NCBI GenBank assembly: GCA_946186915.1
Contig: CAMHOY010000005.1
Coordinates: 1-64,000 of the forward strand
Direction of reading: 5' to 3'
DNA length: 64,000 bases
Source: an uncultured Bacteroidales bacterium
GTDB taxonomy: Bacteria > Bacteroidota > Bacteroidia > Bacteroidales > Paludibacteraceae
Shown: positions 24,436 through 32,956 of the stretch, in pieces
Numbering within the stretch: the stretch's first letter is position 1
How the letters are laid out: each line of letters opens with the position of its first letter
Made by a program: the position numbers and the translations under genes
Notes under the pieces: model-generated
What the model saw: the letters and a program-made list of their open reading frames with translations, nothing else
The model's database searches: none
What the model was told of the DNA's origin: nothing

Positions 24436-25797
24436 ATGAGCAATTTTAGTGCACAAGACCTTGAGCAGCTGCAAGCAAGAGGCATTTCTTTGGAGAAAGC
24501 GGAACAACAGTTAGCCTGTTTCCGCAATGGTTTCCCTGAGTTGGATATCGTAGCGCCGGCTTCGACGAAGAAGGGTATTCTTGCCCCGAAGCGTGCGGAG
24601 CAGGAAGAGTACATCGCTGCTTGGCAGCGTTATTTGGAGGAAGGACATAAGATCCTCAAATTTGTTCCGGCCTCCGGAGCAGCAAGCCGTATGTTCAAGA
24701 ATCTCTTCCAATATCTGGAAGACGGCATTGAGACACCGTTTATTCAGGATTTCTTAGCGCATAAGGATTGTTTTGCCTTTGGTCCTCAATTGGCAGGCAA
24801 AGAAGGGCAGGAAGCCGTGCGTTACCTGTTGCAAGACATGCATTACGGCGAACTGCCGAAGGGTTTGCTCCTTTTCCATAAATACCGCGACGGCGCGCGT
24901 ACGCCCGCGTTGGAGCATTTGGTAGAGGGCGCATTGTACTGTGCCGAACCTGCTAAAGACGGCAAGAAACCTGTTGTCTATCTGCATTTCACGGTGAGCC
25001 ATGACCACTTGCCGCTCTTCCGTCAGCATATAGCGGAGAACCTCAAGAAATTCGAGGATAAATACGGTGTCCAATACGATGTGACGTTCAGTGAACAGTT
25101 GCCGAGTACCGACACCATCGCCGCCAATCCGGACGGCACGCCGTTCCGTACGAAAGACGGCAAACTGCTCTTCCGTCCCGGAGGTCACGGCGCTTTGATA
25201 GAGAATCTCAATCAGCAAGACGCGGATATCGTTTTCATTAAGAATATAGATAATGTGGTGCCTGACAGACTGAAGAAAGACACCGTTCGTTACAAGCAGA
25301 TCCTTGCAGGTGTACTGGTGACGGAGCAGAAACGTATCTTCGAGGCGCTCAAGGACCCGAACCTGAGTGACGAGGAACGCGCCAAACTGAATCGTCCTAT
25401 CCGCGTGTGTGGCGTAGTGAAGAATACGGGTGAACCCGGTGGCGGTCCGTTCCTCGTTCGTGAAGCCGATGGTTCTATTAGTTGCCAGATCCTGGAATCC
25501 ACGCAGATCAGCGATCCCGAACTGATGGCAAAGAGTACCCACTTCAATCCGGTAGATCTCGTGTGCGCTATTCGCGATTATGAGGGCAAACCTTTCGACC
25601 TGCCGAAGTATGTGGACCCGCAGACGGGCTTTATCTCAAACAAGAGTAAAGATGGTAAGGAGCTGTTGGCGCTTGAGTTGCCTGGCCTCTGGAACGGAGC
25701 GATGAGCCGTTGGAACACCATCTTCGTGGAAGTGCCCGTTTCGACCTTCAACCCCGTGAAGACGGTAAATGATCTCCTGCGCGAGCAACATCAATAA
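24436..25797 (+). CDS. DUF4301 family protein
   Basis: 453 residues of a conserved Bacteroidetes family with no assigned function. Recognised by the N-terminus (LEQLQARGISLEKAEQQL), FVPASGAASRMFKNL near residue 77, and the later blocks LFRPGGHGALIENLN and RWNTIFVEVPVSTFNPVK. The FRPGGHGAL and PASGAASRMF loops resemble nucleotide-sugar pyrophosphorylase-like phosphate-binding loops, but this is only a resemblance. Single-gene transcript: own promoter, and a strong bidirectional terminator just after the stop. No inserts seen. Confidence 0.88.
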   Translation: MSNFSAQDLEQLQARGISLEKAEQQLACFRNGFPELDIVAPASTKKGILAPKRAEQEEYIAAWQRYLEEGHKILKFVPASGAASRMFKNLFQYLEDGIETPFIQDFLAHKDCFAFGPQLAGKEGQEAVRYLLQDMHYGELPKGLLLFHKYRDGARTPALEHLVEGALYCAEPAKDGKKPVVYLHFTVSHDHLPLFRQHIAENLKKFEDKYGVQYDVTFSEQLPSTDTIAANPDGTPFRTKDGKLLFRPGGHGALIENLNQQDADIVFIKNIDNVVPDRLKKDTVRYKQILAGVLVTEQKRIFEALKDPNLSDEERAKLNRPIRVCGVVKNTGEPGGGPFLVREADGSISCQILESTQISDPELMAKSTHFNPVDLVCAIRDYEGKPFDLPKYVDPQTGFISNKSKDGKELLALELPGLWNGAMSRWNTIFVEVPVSTFNPVKTVNDLLREQHQ

Positions 25798-25826
25798 AAA
25801 AAGGCTGCCGGACGGCAGCTTTTTTT
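25795..25826. terminator. bidirectional intrinsic terminator
   Basis: GCTGCC-GGAC-GGCAGC hairpin at 25804-25819 with an A-run before and a T-run after, between the convergent DUF4301 and nhaC-like genes. Confidence 0.92.
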
Positions 25827-27093
25827 ATGCTTTCTTCCTTTGGAAGAATATCGTGCATATCACAGCCACTCCCAGCAACGCAGGGTAGAAAAGGTAAGGC
25901 ACAATACTCATTGCGCTGATGCCGGCGAGTCCGCTTGCCATGAGCAGTTGTGCGCCGTATGGCAGGATGCCCTGTATGCAGCAACTGGTGGTGTCCAGCA
26001 GACTGGCACTGCGGCGCGGGTCGATGTCAAAACGCTCCGCTACACGTTTAGCGATATCGCCTACCGCGAGGATGGCGATGGTGTTGTTCGCGGTGCAGAT
26101 ATTGGCAAACGCCACCAACCCGCATATACTCCATTCGGCACCGGCGCGGCTCTTCACACGGCGGGTGATGCGCTCTATCATGAAATCAAAGCCCCCGTTA
26201 TAACTGATGAGCGCGAAAATGCCGCCTGCTAACATGGAGATCAGTATCAGTTCGCTCATGCCCATCACGCCGTTCAGCGTACCGTTGATCCAACCCATCA
26301 GGTCATAACTGCCGTCACCCACGCCGGTAGTACAGGTCAGTATATTGCCGATAACTAATACTACGAGCACATTGATTCCGCATGCGGCGCATACCAGCAC
26401 CGTCAGATAGGGTATCACTTTCCACCATTGTATAGCCTCTGTTTCGGCGATCTCTGTAACCCCGCCTCCCAGAAAGATATACAGAAATGCCACCACGATA
26501 GCCGCTGGAAGCACCATCTTGACATTAAACCGGAATTTATCGCTCAGCCGGCATCCTTGTGTCTGCGTGGAGACGATAGTGGTATCGCTGATAAAACTGA
26601 GGTTGTCCCCGAAGAACGCGCCCCCGACTACCGCAGCCGCTACCATAGGCAGCGCCATCTCCGTGCGTTCCGCCAACCCTGCAGCGATAGGCATCAGGGC
26701 TACGATTGTACCTACGCTCGTACCCATGCATAACGAAGTGATACATGCCGCCAGAAAGAGACCCGTCAGGGCAAACCTGGCGGGCAGAATATGCAGCGTC
26801 AGATCAACCATGGCACTCGCGGCACCCATCTCTTTCGCACTCGCGGCAAAAGCACCCGCCAGCATGAAGATCCAGACCATCAGCAGAAGGTCCGCACTGC
26901 CTGCTCCCTGTGAGAAGATAGCAACACGTTCCTTCAAGGGAAGCCCCCTCGTGACTGCTATCCCGATGATTGCGGTGAGAACGAAAATGAAAAGCAACGG
27001 CGCATTACTTATACCGCCGTAATACACGGAGAAAACAATAAGCAGCACTATCATGGCTGCCATGGGGCTTAATGCCAACAGACCTTTCTTCAT
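25825..27093 (-). CDS. NhaC family Na+/H+ antiporter-like transporter
   Basis: 422 residues with about ten membrane spans. Family features: WIFMLAGAFAASAKEMGA, SLCMGTSVGTIVALMPIA, GGAFFGDNLSFISDTTI and the C-terminal NICTANNTIAILAVGDIA. NhaC members exchange sodium for protons; some relatives carry organic anions or other solutes. It starts 20 bases after the DUF5020 stop and closes the nuclease cluster that begins at 29840, so an ion-coupled role in nucleoside or phosphate recovery is possible but unproven. Confidence 0.85.
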   Translation of the reverse strand: MKKGLLALSPMAAMIVLLIVFSVYYGGISNAPLLFIFVLTAIIGIAVTRGLPLKERVAIFSQGAGSADLLLMVWIFMLAGAFAASAKEMGAASAMVDLTLHILPARFALTGLFLAACITSLCMGTSVGTIVALMPIAAGLAERTEMALPMVAAAVVGGAFFGDNLSFISDTTIVSTQTQGCRLSDKFRFNVKMVLPAAIVVAFLYIFLGGGVTEIAETEAIQWWKVIPYLTVLVCAACGINVLVVLVIGNILTCTTGVGDGSYDLMGWINGTLNGVMGMSELILISMLAGGIFALISYNGGFDFMIERITRRVKSRAGAEWSICGLVAFANICTANNTIAILAVGDIAKRVAERFDIDPRRSASLLDTTSCCIQGILPYGAQLLMASGLAGISAMSIVPYLFYPALLGVAVICTIFFQRKKA

Positions 27094-27113
27094 TCCTAAT
27101 ACCTTTAGGGTGC

Positions 27114-27899
27114 TTAGTCAAAGCACCATTTGATACCTAAACAGGGATTGCACATAAAGCCGGTACCCGGGGTACCGCTGTTGAAGTTATAACTGAATTC
27201 AATCTCTGTGCCAATATTGAGATTCGGGCATTTGAACCACCGCCCGACATTATACCATAACTGCGGTTCTGTCAGCAATACGAACGACTGCTGGCCCCCG
27301 AAACGCTCACCCCAAATATCCAGAAATCCCGAGAAACGAAGACCCGGCGCCGTGCAGAAATCATCGCAACCCCATACAAACGTGAATTGGAGCGGTGCCT
27401 GGTTCTGTACTCCGTTGCCCGGGGAAACGATGTATTTGTACAGCAATTCCAGATTGAAGATGTTCTTGTAGTCGGCGGTGTGCAGACAATAATTCAGACC
27501 CACCAGTGCCGCGTGGTTGATGCCGTAACCGCGGATGTCCCCCACGGCGTCCTTGAAGATACCCAAACCGCCGTTGTACTCCACTTGAATACTCAGGTCC
27601 TTCGCCTTCGTCTTTTGCCAGAAATTAAGACAACGCGCTATCTCCGCATAACTCATGAACGGCGTGTTCTGAGGGTCGATGGGGTTGATGTTATAGTCAA
27701 AATCCACAAACGCGAAAGTCGTACCCCAGGGGTCGGGGTAGAAAAGTTCGATAGTGGTCGTCACGCGATTCGAACGTTGGTTCCCGCAAGCCGTCCCTGC
27801 GCTACCGAAGTCATAGAAAATCTGCAGGTTCGTTCCTGCCGACACGCCATTAACGAATATCGCCAATAGGAGCGCCGAGAATACTATACGCTTTACCAT
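27114..27899 (-). CDS. DUF5020 family outer-membrane protein (Tsx-like)
   Basis: 261 residues. Signal peptide MVKRIVFSALLLAIFVNGVSA. The mature start NLQIFYDFG and the alternating beta-strand pattern (TTIELFYPDPWGTTFAFVDF, LELLYKYIVSP, FSYNFNSG) match DUF5020. The strand layout and the WGTTFAFVDFDY block recall nucleoside channel Tsx; that link is my inference. The N-terminal coding region overlaps the endonuclease gene end by 50 bases. Lying downstream of two secreted nucleases, it could import the nucleosides they release. Confidence 0.8.
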   Translation of the reverse strand: MVKRIVFSALLLAIFVNGVSAGTNLQIFYDFGSAGTACGNQRSNRVTTTIELFYPDPWGTTFAFVDFDYNINPIDPQNTPFMSYAEIARCLNFWQKTKAKDLSIQVEYNGGLGIFKDAVGDIRGYGINHAALVGLNYCLHTADYKNIFNLELLYKYIVSPGNGVQNQAPLQFTFVWGCDDFCTAPGLRFSGFLDIWGERFGGQQSFVLLTEPQLWYNVGRWFKCPNLNIGTEIEFSYNFNSGTPGTGFMCNPCLGIKWCFD

Positions 27900-29043
27900 T
27901 TTTGATAATAACTATTTGTCCGTTATGAATCGTCTTGATGGCTTTCTGTCCGTCTTCCGTCATCTCCAACGCTTGCGGCGATGCAACAGAGATACTTACC
28001 GCTCCTTTCACATTCGTAATGGTCAGCCGGCCGGAGGTCTTGTCGTACGTGCTCGTTGCGCCGGTGACCGTCACCTCTGCCGGACGGGAAGTCTTTGTAC
28101 CCATATAGGCGATGAAACCGTTAGCGAGCGTGAGTGAATAAGCCGGCCACATCTCCGCGCCCGTTACGCTGACCTGGTAGGTCGTCACTTTGTCCTTCAA
28201 CATCTGGATGGCCAATTCCGGATAGTCAATGAAAGGGTTGCGGTTGCCCTGATAAGTCTGCGCTCCGTCATTGCGAACCATCTCTGTCAACGACGAAGGG
28301 TCCAGCATGTGCCATTTGAGAAGGACGGCAACCGATTCGAAAATACCACTCTTGCCGAGTTTGTTCAGTAACTGCGCATTGCCTAAATAAAGGTCATTCT
28401 TATGTCCTCCCGCTTCGCCGTACACCACATAATCGTAAAGGATTACGCGCGCGCAGTCGCCGCGATAGGAACCCAAGTTCTTGGCCTCGTAGGTGGGGTT
28501 GTTAATGGCTATTTCGTCGGGGTCGTAATAATTACTGCTCTCGCCATAGGCCTTGCTTCCACGGCTGCTGTTGATAGCCGTGTTTGCCGGACGCACCGAT
28601 TGCATGTCATAACCCATAGGCGTATCTTTGTCTGCGCCTTTTGATTGCGGCCAGGTGTGCTCGCGGTTGTAGGTCGTGCCGCCGTCCCACGCGCCGCTCA
28701 TCGACTGACCGTCATAATAACCGATGATATTGCCTGAATTATTCAGGTCCTTATCTACACTCACATATGCATAGCGTAAGGCATTGTAGTCATACCCGCT
28801 TTCCAATAACTTACAGGTGTTGCCCATCAGCGTGTTCAGCGCACCGAACAGTTCGTTGCCGCTCAGCGCACGAAGGTTCTCGGGACTGTAGTCCCCTGTG
28901 TAGTACTTCTTCTGCTTGCCGGCTGTGGTCATCGATTTCAGTTGAGCCTCTTTCGTCCCCCAGTGAATCTGCATGTCGATGTCGGCGGCAAGCAACCACC
29001 CTCCGCAGAGAAGACATAAAAACAGTGTAAAAACTTTTCTCAT
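27850..29043 (-). CDS. secreted endonuclease I family nuclease
   Basis: 397 residues. Signal peptide MRKVFTLFLCLLCGGWLLAA. Endonuclease I core: TYNREHTWPQSKGAD near residue 130 (catalytic His in the EHTWPQS loop), MQSVRPANTAINSSRGSKAYG and a YRGDCARVILYDYV block. It should cleave DNA or RNA outside the inner membrane. After the catalytic domain comes a small beta domain (about residues 310-370) and then a tail KTIHNGQIVIIKNGKAYSIL. This tail resembles the C-terminal tail of the LRR protein at 58146 and may be a sorting signal. Middle gene of the nuclease cluster. Confidence 0.9.
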   Translation of the reverse strand: MRKVFTLFLCLLCGGWLLAADIDMQIHWGTKEAQLKSMTTAGKQKKYYTGDYSPENLRALSGNELFGALNTLMGNTCKLLESGYDYNALRYAYVSVDKDLNNSGNIIGYYDGQSMSGAWDGGTTYNREHTWPQSKGADKDTPMGYDMQSVRPANTAINSSRGSKAYGESSNYYDPDEIAINNPTYEAKNLGSYRGDCARVILYDYVVYGEAGGHKNDLYLGNAQLLNKLGKSGIFESVAVLLKWHMLDPSSLTEMVRNDGAQTYQGNRNPFIDYPELAIQMLKDKVTTYQVSVTGAEMWPAYSLTLANGFIAYMGTKTSRPAEVTVTGATSTYDKTSGRLTITNVKGAVSISVASPQALEMTEDGQKAIKTIHNGQIVIIKNGKAYSILGAPIGDIR

Positions 29044-29051
29044 GGTATTGT

Positions 29052-29840
29052 TTATTTATAGATTTCGTTCAGCAGCTTCGCCAGACGTATTCCGGCGATG
29101 TACAGTTGTTCTTCCATCGGGATATGCCAGCGGTAGATATAATGGTAAGTGTTGCCGTCCCACGTCTGCTGGTAGGCGTAGATGGCTTCCGTGAAATGAT
29201 AGTTGTGCAGCAGCAACTCCTCTTCGCTCATCGCTAAAATAGCGCGTTTGTGATTCTTGTACTCGCTTTCTAATTTCTCGGCGAACTCCGAATAACTGTA
29301 TCCCTGTGATTCAATCAGATGGGTGTCCCACACGGTGTGCAGACGCGTCTCTTCCCTGAACCATTTCATCTTCACCAGGTTACCGCCTTTGTCGTCTAAA
29401 TGTGCGGTGTGCATAGGGCAGTAACGGTCTCCGCTCAGATGGATTACGAATCGTAAGGTGTGCGCGTCCCCTTTGCCGGATTTGAGTACTGTTACCAAGC
29501 TATCCAAAGCCCTGAACATGTTTCCTCCTTCAGAGGGATAATGAACCAGTGCGTCCGCCACAATCGAATCCGAGAGGCCGCCGTCGAAGTCCTGGAAATG
29601 CCAGTCGTAACTGTCCGGGTAGATGGTGTCAGACTTGATTTCGTCCGGCCAGTTGGCCCAATAGATAGCACCCTTCTTGCCCAGTGTTTTGTCCACCGCC
29701 TTGCGCGCCTTGCACGTCAGATTGTCATACGCGATCTGCGCAATAATACGATGCCCCTTCTGCCCCCAGCCAAATGCCGGGACAGCAGTCACGCACGCAA
29801 AAAATGCGCTCAACAGAATCCCAAATACACGCTGTCTCAT
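29052..29840 (-). CDS. secreted S1/P1-type nuclease
   Basis: About 262 residues from ATG 29840. Signal peptide MRQRVFGILLSAFFACVTAV-PAFG, giving a mature N-terminal Trp (WGQKGHRIIA), which is a zinc ligand in this family. Other zinc ligands: DWHFQDFDG, VIHLSGDRYCPMHTAH, VWDTHLIES. These are trinuclear zinc enzymes that cleave single-stranded DNA or RNA and can remove 3' phosphate. The in-frame codon at 29894 is rejected because it lies upstream of the promoter -7 element. First gene of the cluster, 8 bases before the endonuclease I gene. Confidence 0.92.
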   Translation of the reverse strand: MRQRVFGILLSAFFACVTAVPAFGWGQKGHRIIAQIAYDNLTCKARKAVDKTLGKKGAIYWANWPDEIKSDTIYPDSYDWHFQDFDGGLSDSIVADALVHYPSEGGNMFRALDSLVTVLKSGKGDAHTLRFVIHLSGDRYCPMHTAHLDDKGGNLVKMKWFREETRLHTVWDTHLIESQGYSYSEFAEKLESEYKNHKRAILAMSEEELLLHNYHFTEAIYAYQQTWDGNTYHYIYRWHIPMEEQLYIAGIRLAKLLNEIYK

Positions 29841-29863
29841 AACTCGTCGATGTAAATCCGCCG

Positions 29864-29895
29864 CAAAAGTACTGATTTTTTTTGAATTATGCAAA
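29864..29895 (-). promoter_or_regulatory. promoter of the nuclease cluster
   Basis: Minus strand TTTG at 29895-29892, 20-base spacer, TACTTTTG at 29871-29864. Confidence 0.8.
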
Positions 29896-29911
29896 TAATT
29901 CGCCTAAATAC

Positions 29912-29942
29912 TTGCGTATGTGCAATTTTTGTTGTACCTTTG
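29912..29942 (+). promoter_or_regulatory. promoter of thrS
   Basis: TTG at 29912-29914, 20-base spacer, TACCTTTG at 29935-29942. It leaves a leader of about 90 bases before ATG 30034. The leader contains an ataaac/gtttat hairpin close to the start codon. Confidence 0.8.
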
Positions 29943-30033
29943 CAGCCGTTTTTGAAAATCACAACACACCATATTAACGCCTTGCGTAGCAGTTGTGAGC
30001 CGCGCGGGCATAAACATTTGTACGTTTATCAAT

Positions 30034-31977
30034 ATGATTAAAATCACTTTTCCGGACGGTTTCGTCCGTGAGTACGAGAACGGCGTGACGCCGTTGCAAA
30101 TCGCTGAGTCTATCAGCAGTCGTTTGGCGCAAGACATCCTTTGCGCGTCAGTCAATGATCAAATCGTAGAACTTAATTTTCCCATCGAGTCGGACAGCAG
30201 CATCAAACTCCATAAATGGGAGGATGAGCAAGCCAAACATGCTTTCTGGCATACTTCGTCGCACCTCATGGCGGAAGCCCTGCAGGAGCTCTATCCGGGT
30301 ATCCAGTTCGGTATCGGTCCGGCCATCGAGAACGGATTCTACTACGACGTCATGCCGCCCGAGGGCGTAGTCATCAACGACACCTGTTTTGCCGCCATCG
30401 AGAACAAGATGATGGAACTGCGCGGAAAGAAAGAGCAACTGGTAAAACGCTCCATCAGCAAAGCCGATGCTCTCAAAGACTTCGGAGACAAGGGGCAGAG
30501 TTATAAATGCGAGCTGATCTCCGAATTAGAGGACGGTCATATCACTACTTATACCCAAGGTGCTTTTACTGACCTCTGCAAAGGTCCGCACCTCCTTTCT
30601 ACAGAGCCGATCAAGGCTGTCAAAGTGCTCTCTTGCTCCGCTGCTTATTGGCGCGGTGACGAGAAACGCCCGATGATGACACGTATATATGGTATCTCCT
30701 TCCCGAAAAAAGCGATGCTCGACGAGTACCTCGCTTTGCTTGAGGAGGCGAAGAAACGTGACCACCGTAAAATCGGCAAGGACCTCGAACTGTTCATGTT
30801 CTCCGACATGGTAGGCAAAGGACTGCCTATCTGGCTGCCGAAAGGCACGGCCCTCCGTCTGCGCTTGGAGGATTTTCTCAAGAAAATCCAGAAGCGTTAT
30901 GGCTACGAGCAGGTTATCACGCCGCATATCGGCTCCAAACAGCTGTATATGACTTCCGGTCACTGGGATCACTACGGCAAGGACTCCTTCCAGCCGATTA
31001 CCACGCCGGAGGAAGGTGAGGTATATATGCTCAAGCCGATGAACTGCCCGCACCACTGTGCAATTTACAAGAACAGCCCCAAGAGCTACAAGGATCTGCC
31101 TTTCCGCTGCGCGGAGTTCGGTACGGTCTATCGGTACGAGCAGTCGGGTGAGCTCCACGGTCTCACGCGTGTACGTTCCTTTACTCAAGATGACGCGCAT
31201 ATCTTCTGCCGTCCCGATCAGGTAAAGCAGGAATTCATCCGCGTCATGGAGATCATCAATATCATCTTCAAGGCATTGAACTTCGAGAACTACGAGGCGC
31301 AGATCTCGCTTCGCGACCCGAACAACCACGAGAAATACGTCGGTTCTGACGAGGTTTGGGAGCAGGCAGAGAACGCTATCCGCGAGGCATGCAAGGGGAT
31401 GAACCTGCCCGCTCGCGAAGAGACCGGCGAAGCCGCTTTCTATGGCCCGAAACTCGACTTCATGGTCAAGGATGCACTCGGACGCCGTTGGCAGCTGGGT
31501 ACCATCCAGGTGGACTATAACCTGCCGGAACGCTTCGAACTTGAATATACGGGGGATGACAACCAGAAACACCGTCCGGTGATGATTCACCGTGCGCCGT
31601 TCGGTTCGATGGAGCGTTTCGTAGCCGTCCTCATCGAGCACACCGCCGGTAAGTTCCCGTTGTGGCTCACCCCGGACCAGGCGGTTGTACTGCCTATCTC
31701 CGAGAAGAGCAACGAATATGCATGGAAGGTTAAGGAGATCCTCGAGCAACAGGATGTACGTGTCATCGTAGATGACCGTAACGAGAAACTCGGACGTAAG
31801 ATTCGCGACAACGAATTGAAACGTATTCCGTACATGCTGATTGTCGGCGAGAAAGAGGCTGAACAAGGACTCGTTTCCGTTCGTCAGCAAGGCGCGGAAG
31901 AGAAGGGCTCGATGACCATCCAGGAGTTCGCGGATTTCATTAATGAAACCGTCAAAAAGCAGATGACTGCCTATTAG
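30034..31977 (+). CDS. thrS: threonyl-tRNA synthetase
   Basis: 647 residues, normal length. An N-terminal TGS domain ([19 protein letters not shown]), editing domain ([17 protein letters not shown]), class II core with [15 protein letters not shown] (zinc Cys/His) and [20 protein letters not shown] (motif 2), and an anticodon-binding domain at the end. It charges tRNA-Thr. ATG 30034 gives the standard family start; the upstream in-frame codon at 29995 is in the leader. The gene is monocistronic here: the usual infC-rpmI-rplT partners do not follow. Confidence 0.97.
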   Translation: MIKITFPDGFVREYENGVTPLQIAESISSRLAQDILCASVNDQIVELNFPIESDSSIKLHKWEDEQAKHAFWHTSSHLMAEALQELYPGIQFGIGPAIENGFYYDVMPPEGVVINDTCFAAIENKMMELRGKKEQLVKRSISKADALKDFGDKGQSYKCELISELEDGHITTYTQGAFTDLCKGPHLLSTEPIKAVKVLSCSAAYWRGDEKRPMMTRIYGISFPKKAMLDEYLALLEEAKKRDHRKIGKDLELFMFSDMVGKGLPIWLPKGTALRLRLEDFLKKIQKRYGYEQVITPHIGSKQLYMTSGHWDHYGKDSFQPITTPEEGEVYMLKPMNCPHHCAIYKNSPKSYKDLPFRCAEFGTVYRYEQSGELHGLTRVRSFTQDDAHIFCRPDQVKQEFIRVMEIINIIFKALNFENYEAQISLRDPNNHEKYVGSDEVWEQAENAIREACKGMNLPAREETGEAAFYGPKLDFMVKDALGRRWQLGTIQVDYNLPERFELEYTGDDNQKHRPVMIHRAPFGSMERFVAVLIEHTAGKFPLWLTPDQAVVLPISEKSNEYAWKVKEILEQQDVRVIVDDRNEKLGRKIRDNELKRIPYMLIVGEKEAEQGLVSVRQQGAEEKGSMTIQEFADFINETVKKQMTAY

Positions 31978-32100
31978 CGCGTTCGGCAATGAGGTCGCAA
32001 GGACCAAACCGCTCCGCTAATTGGTAAGGGCGACTCATGCCTCCGCTTTCCCCACCGGGTGCACTTCGCTAGCGCCCGTTGGGGGCCCCAGATTTAAGAA
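31978..32100. other. gap after thrS without a gene
   Basis: A GC-rich stretch, unlike the AT-rich gaps elsewhere. A GGGTGC/GCGCCC stem and a gttgggggcccc run are visible. I see no ORF or known RNA. Confidence 0.4.
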
Positions 32101-32152
32101 TTTAGCCCGAAAAAACCAAAATATGCAAGCAAATTGAATTTTTTGGGCTAAA
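32101..32152. terminator. long inverted repeat, likely thrS terminator
   Basis: Arms TTTAGCCC-AAAAAA and TTTTTT-GGGCTAAA (one bulged G) around a 23-base loop. Symmetric, so it could end transcription from either side. The rplU promoter begins directly after it. Confidence 0.6.
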
Positions 32153-32154
32153 AA

Positions 32155-32186
32155 TTTGCGTGTTTCAAAAAATTGTAGTAATTTTG
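32155..32186 (+). promoter_or_regulatory. promoter of rplU-rpmA
   Basis: TTTG at 32155-32158, 20-base spacer, TAATTTTG at 32179-32186. Confidence 0.8.
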
Positions 32187-32326
32187 CGGGCTTTTTCGTG
32201 GTCGAGAGGCTCGACACCCAGTTAGCCATTCGGCAAAAAAAGCAGTATTTATATACGGAAAGGCTTGTTTAAGTTTCGCTCGTGGAGCGAACGCCGCACC
32301 GCCCTAACACATTAAAACAATCGTCA
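32187..32326 (+). promoter_or_regulatory. structured 5' leader of rplU
   Basis: A leader of about 140 bases with two perfect hairpins: GTCGAG-AGG-CTCGAC (32201-32215) and TTCGCTC-GTG-GAGCGAA (32275-32291). Ribosomal-protein leaders often bind their own product; that is the inference here. Confidence 0.45.
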
Positions 32327-32647
32327 ATGTACGCAATTGTAGAAATGAAAGGCCAGCAGTTCAGAGTAGAAGCTGGCAAAAAACTGTTCATCAACCGCAT
32401 CGCTGACCTTGAGAAAGGCGCAACGGTGGAGTTTGAGAACGTACTGCTCCTCGACAATGAGGGCAAAGTAAAAGTTGGTGCTCCTTACGTTAAGGGCGCT
32501 AAAGTGGTTTGCGAAGTGCTCGACAACGAGTGCCGCGGTGAGAAAATCCTTGTTTTCCACAAGAAACGTCGCAAAGGTTATCGCAAACTCAATGGACACC
32601 GTCAGGATCTGACGAATGTCGTAGTTAAAGAAATTGTTATTGCTTAA
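32327..32647 (+). CDS. rplU: 50S ribosomal protein L21
   Basis: 106 residues: [19 protein letters not shown] at the start, then [16 protein letters not shown] and [16 protein letters not shown], the L21 signature. It binds 23S rRNA. The start at 32327 is the family's usual start; an upstream in-frame codon at 32282 is inside the second leader hairpin. It is followed by rpmA after 18 bases, the usual pair. Confidence 0.97.
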   Translation: MYAIVEMKGQQFRVEAGKKLFINRIADLEKGATVEFENVLLLDNEGKVKVGAPYVKGAKVVCEVLDNECRGEKILVFHKKRRKGYRKLNGHRQDLTNVVVKEIVIA

Positions 32648-32665
32648 AAAGAAAGGACAACCAGT

Positions 32666-32923
32666 ATGGCTCACAAGAAAGGTGTCGGTAGTTCTAAGAA
32701 CGGCCGTGAATCAGAAAGCAAACGTCTTGGCGTGAAGATCTTTGGTGGTCAATTCGCAAAGGCAGGTAACATTATCGTACGTCAGCGTGGTACCGTACAC
32801 AACCCGGGTGAAAACATGGGTATGGGTAGCGACCACACGTTGTTCGCTCTCTGCGATGGTATCGTAACCTTCCGCAAGAAACGCGACAACAAATCGTACG
32901 TTTCCATCCAACCGGTAGAGTAA
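32666..32923 (+). CDS. rpmA: 50S ribosomal protein L27
   Basis: 85 residues: [20 protein letters not shown], then [20 protein letters not shown] and [16 protein letters not shown]. The N-terminal tail reaches the peptidyl transferase centre. No N-terminal prepeptide as in Firmicutes. A word island follows directly after the stop. Confidence 0.97.
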   Translation: MAHKKGVGSSKNGRESESKRLGVKIFGGQFAKAGNIIVRQRGTVHNPGENMGMGSDHTLFALCDGIVTFRKKRDNKSYVSIQPVE

Positions 32924-32956
32924 AGTTGAACGTTAAAAGTTTAAAGTTGAAAGTTA
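32923..32956. repeat. AGTTGAA/AGTTTAA word island between rpmA and serS
   Basis: Four degenerate units (aagttgaa, cgttaaa, agtttaa, agttgaa, agttaa) filling the whole gap, from the last base of the rpmA stop to the serS ATG. Confidence 0.75.

Noticed and set aside
31978..32100. Possible RNA gene or gene remnant in the GC-rich gap after thrS
   Set aside because: Some stems can be drawn, but no known fold, promoter or ORF could be supported; listed only as a gap.
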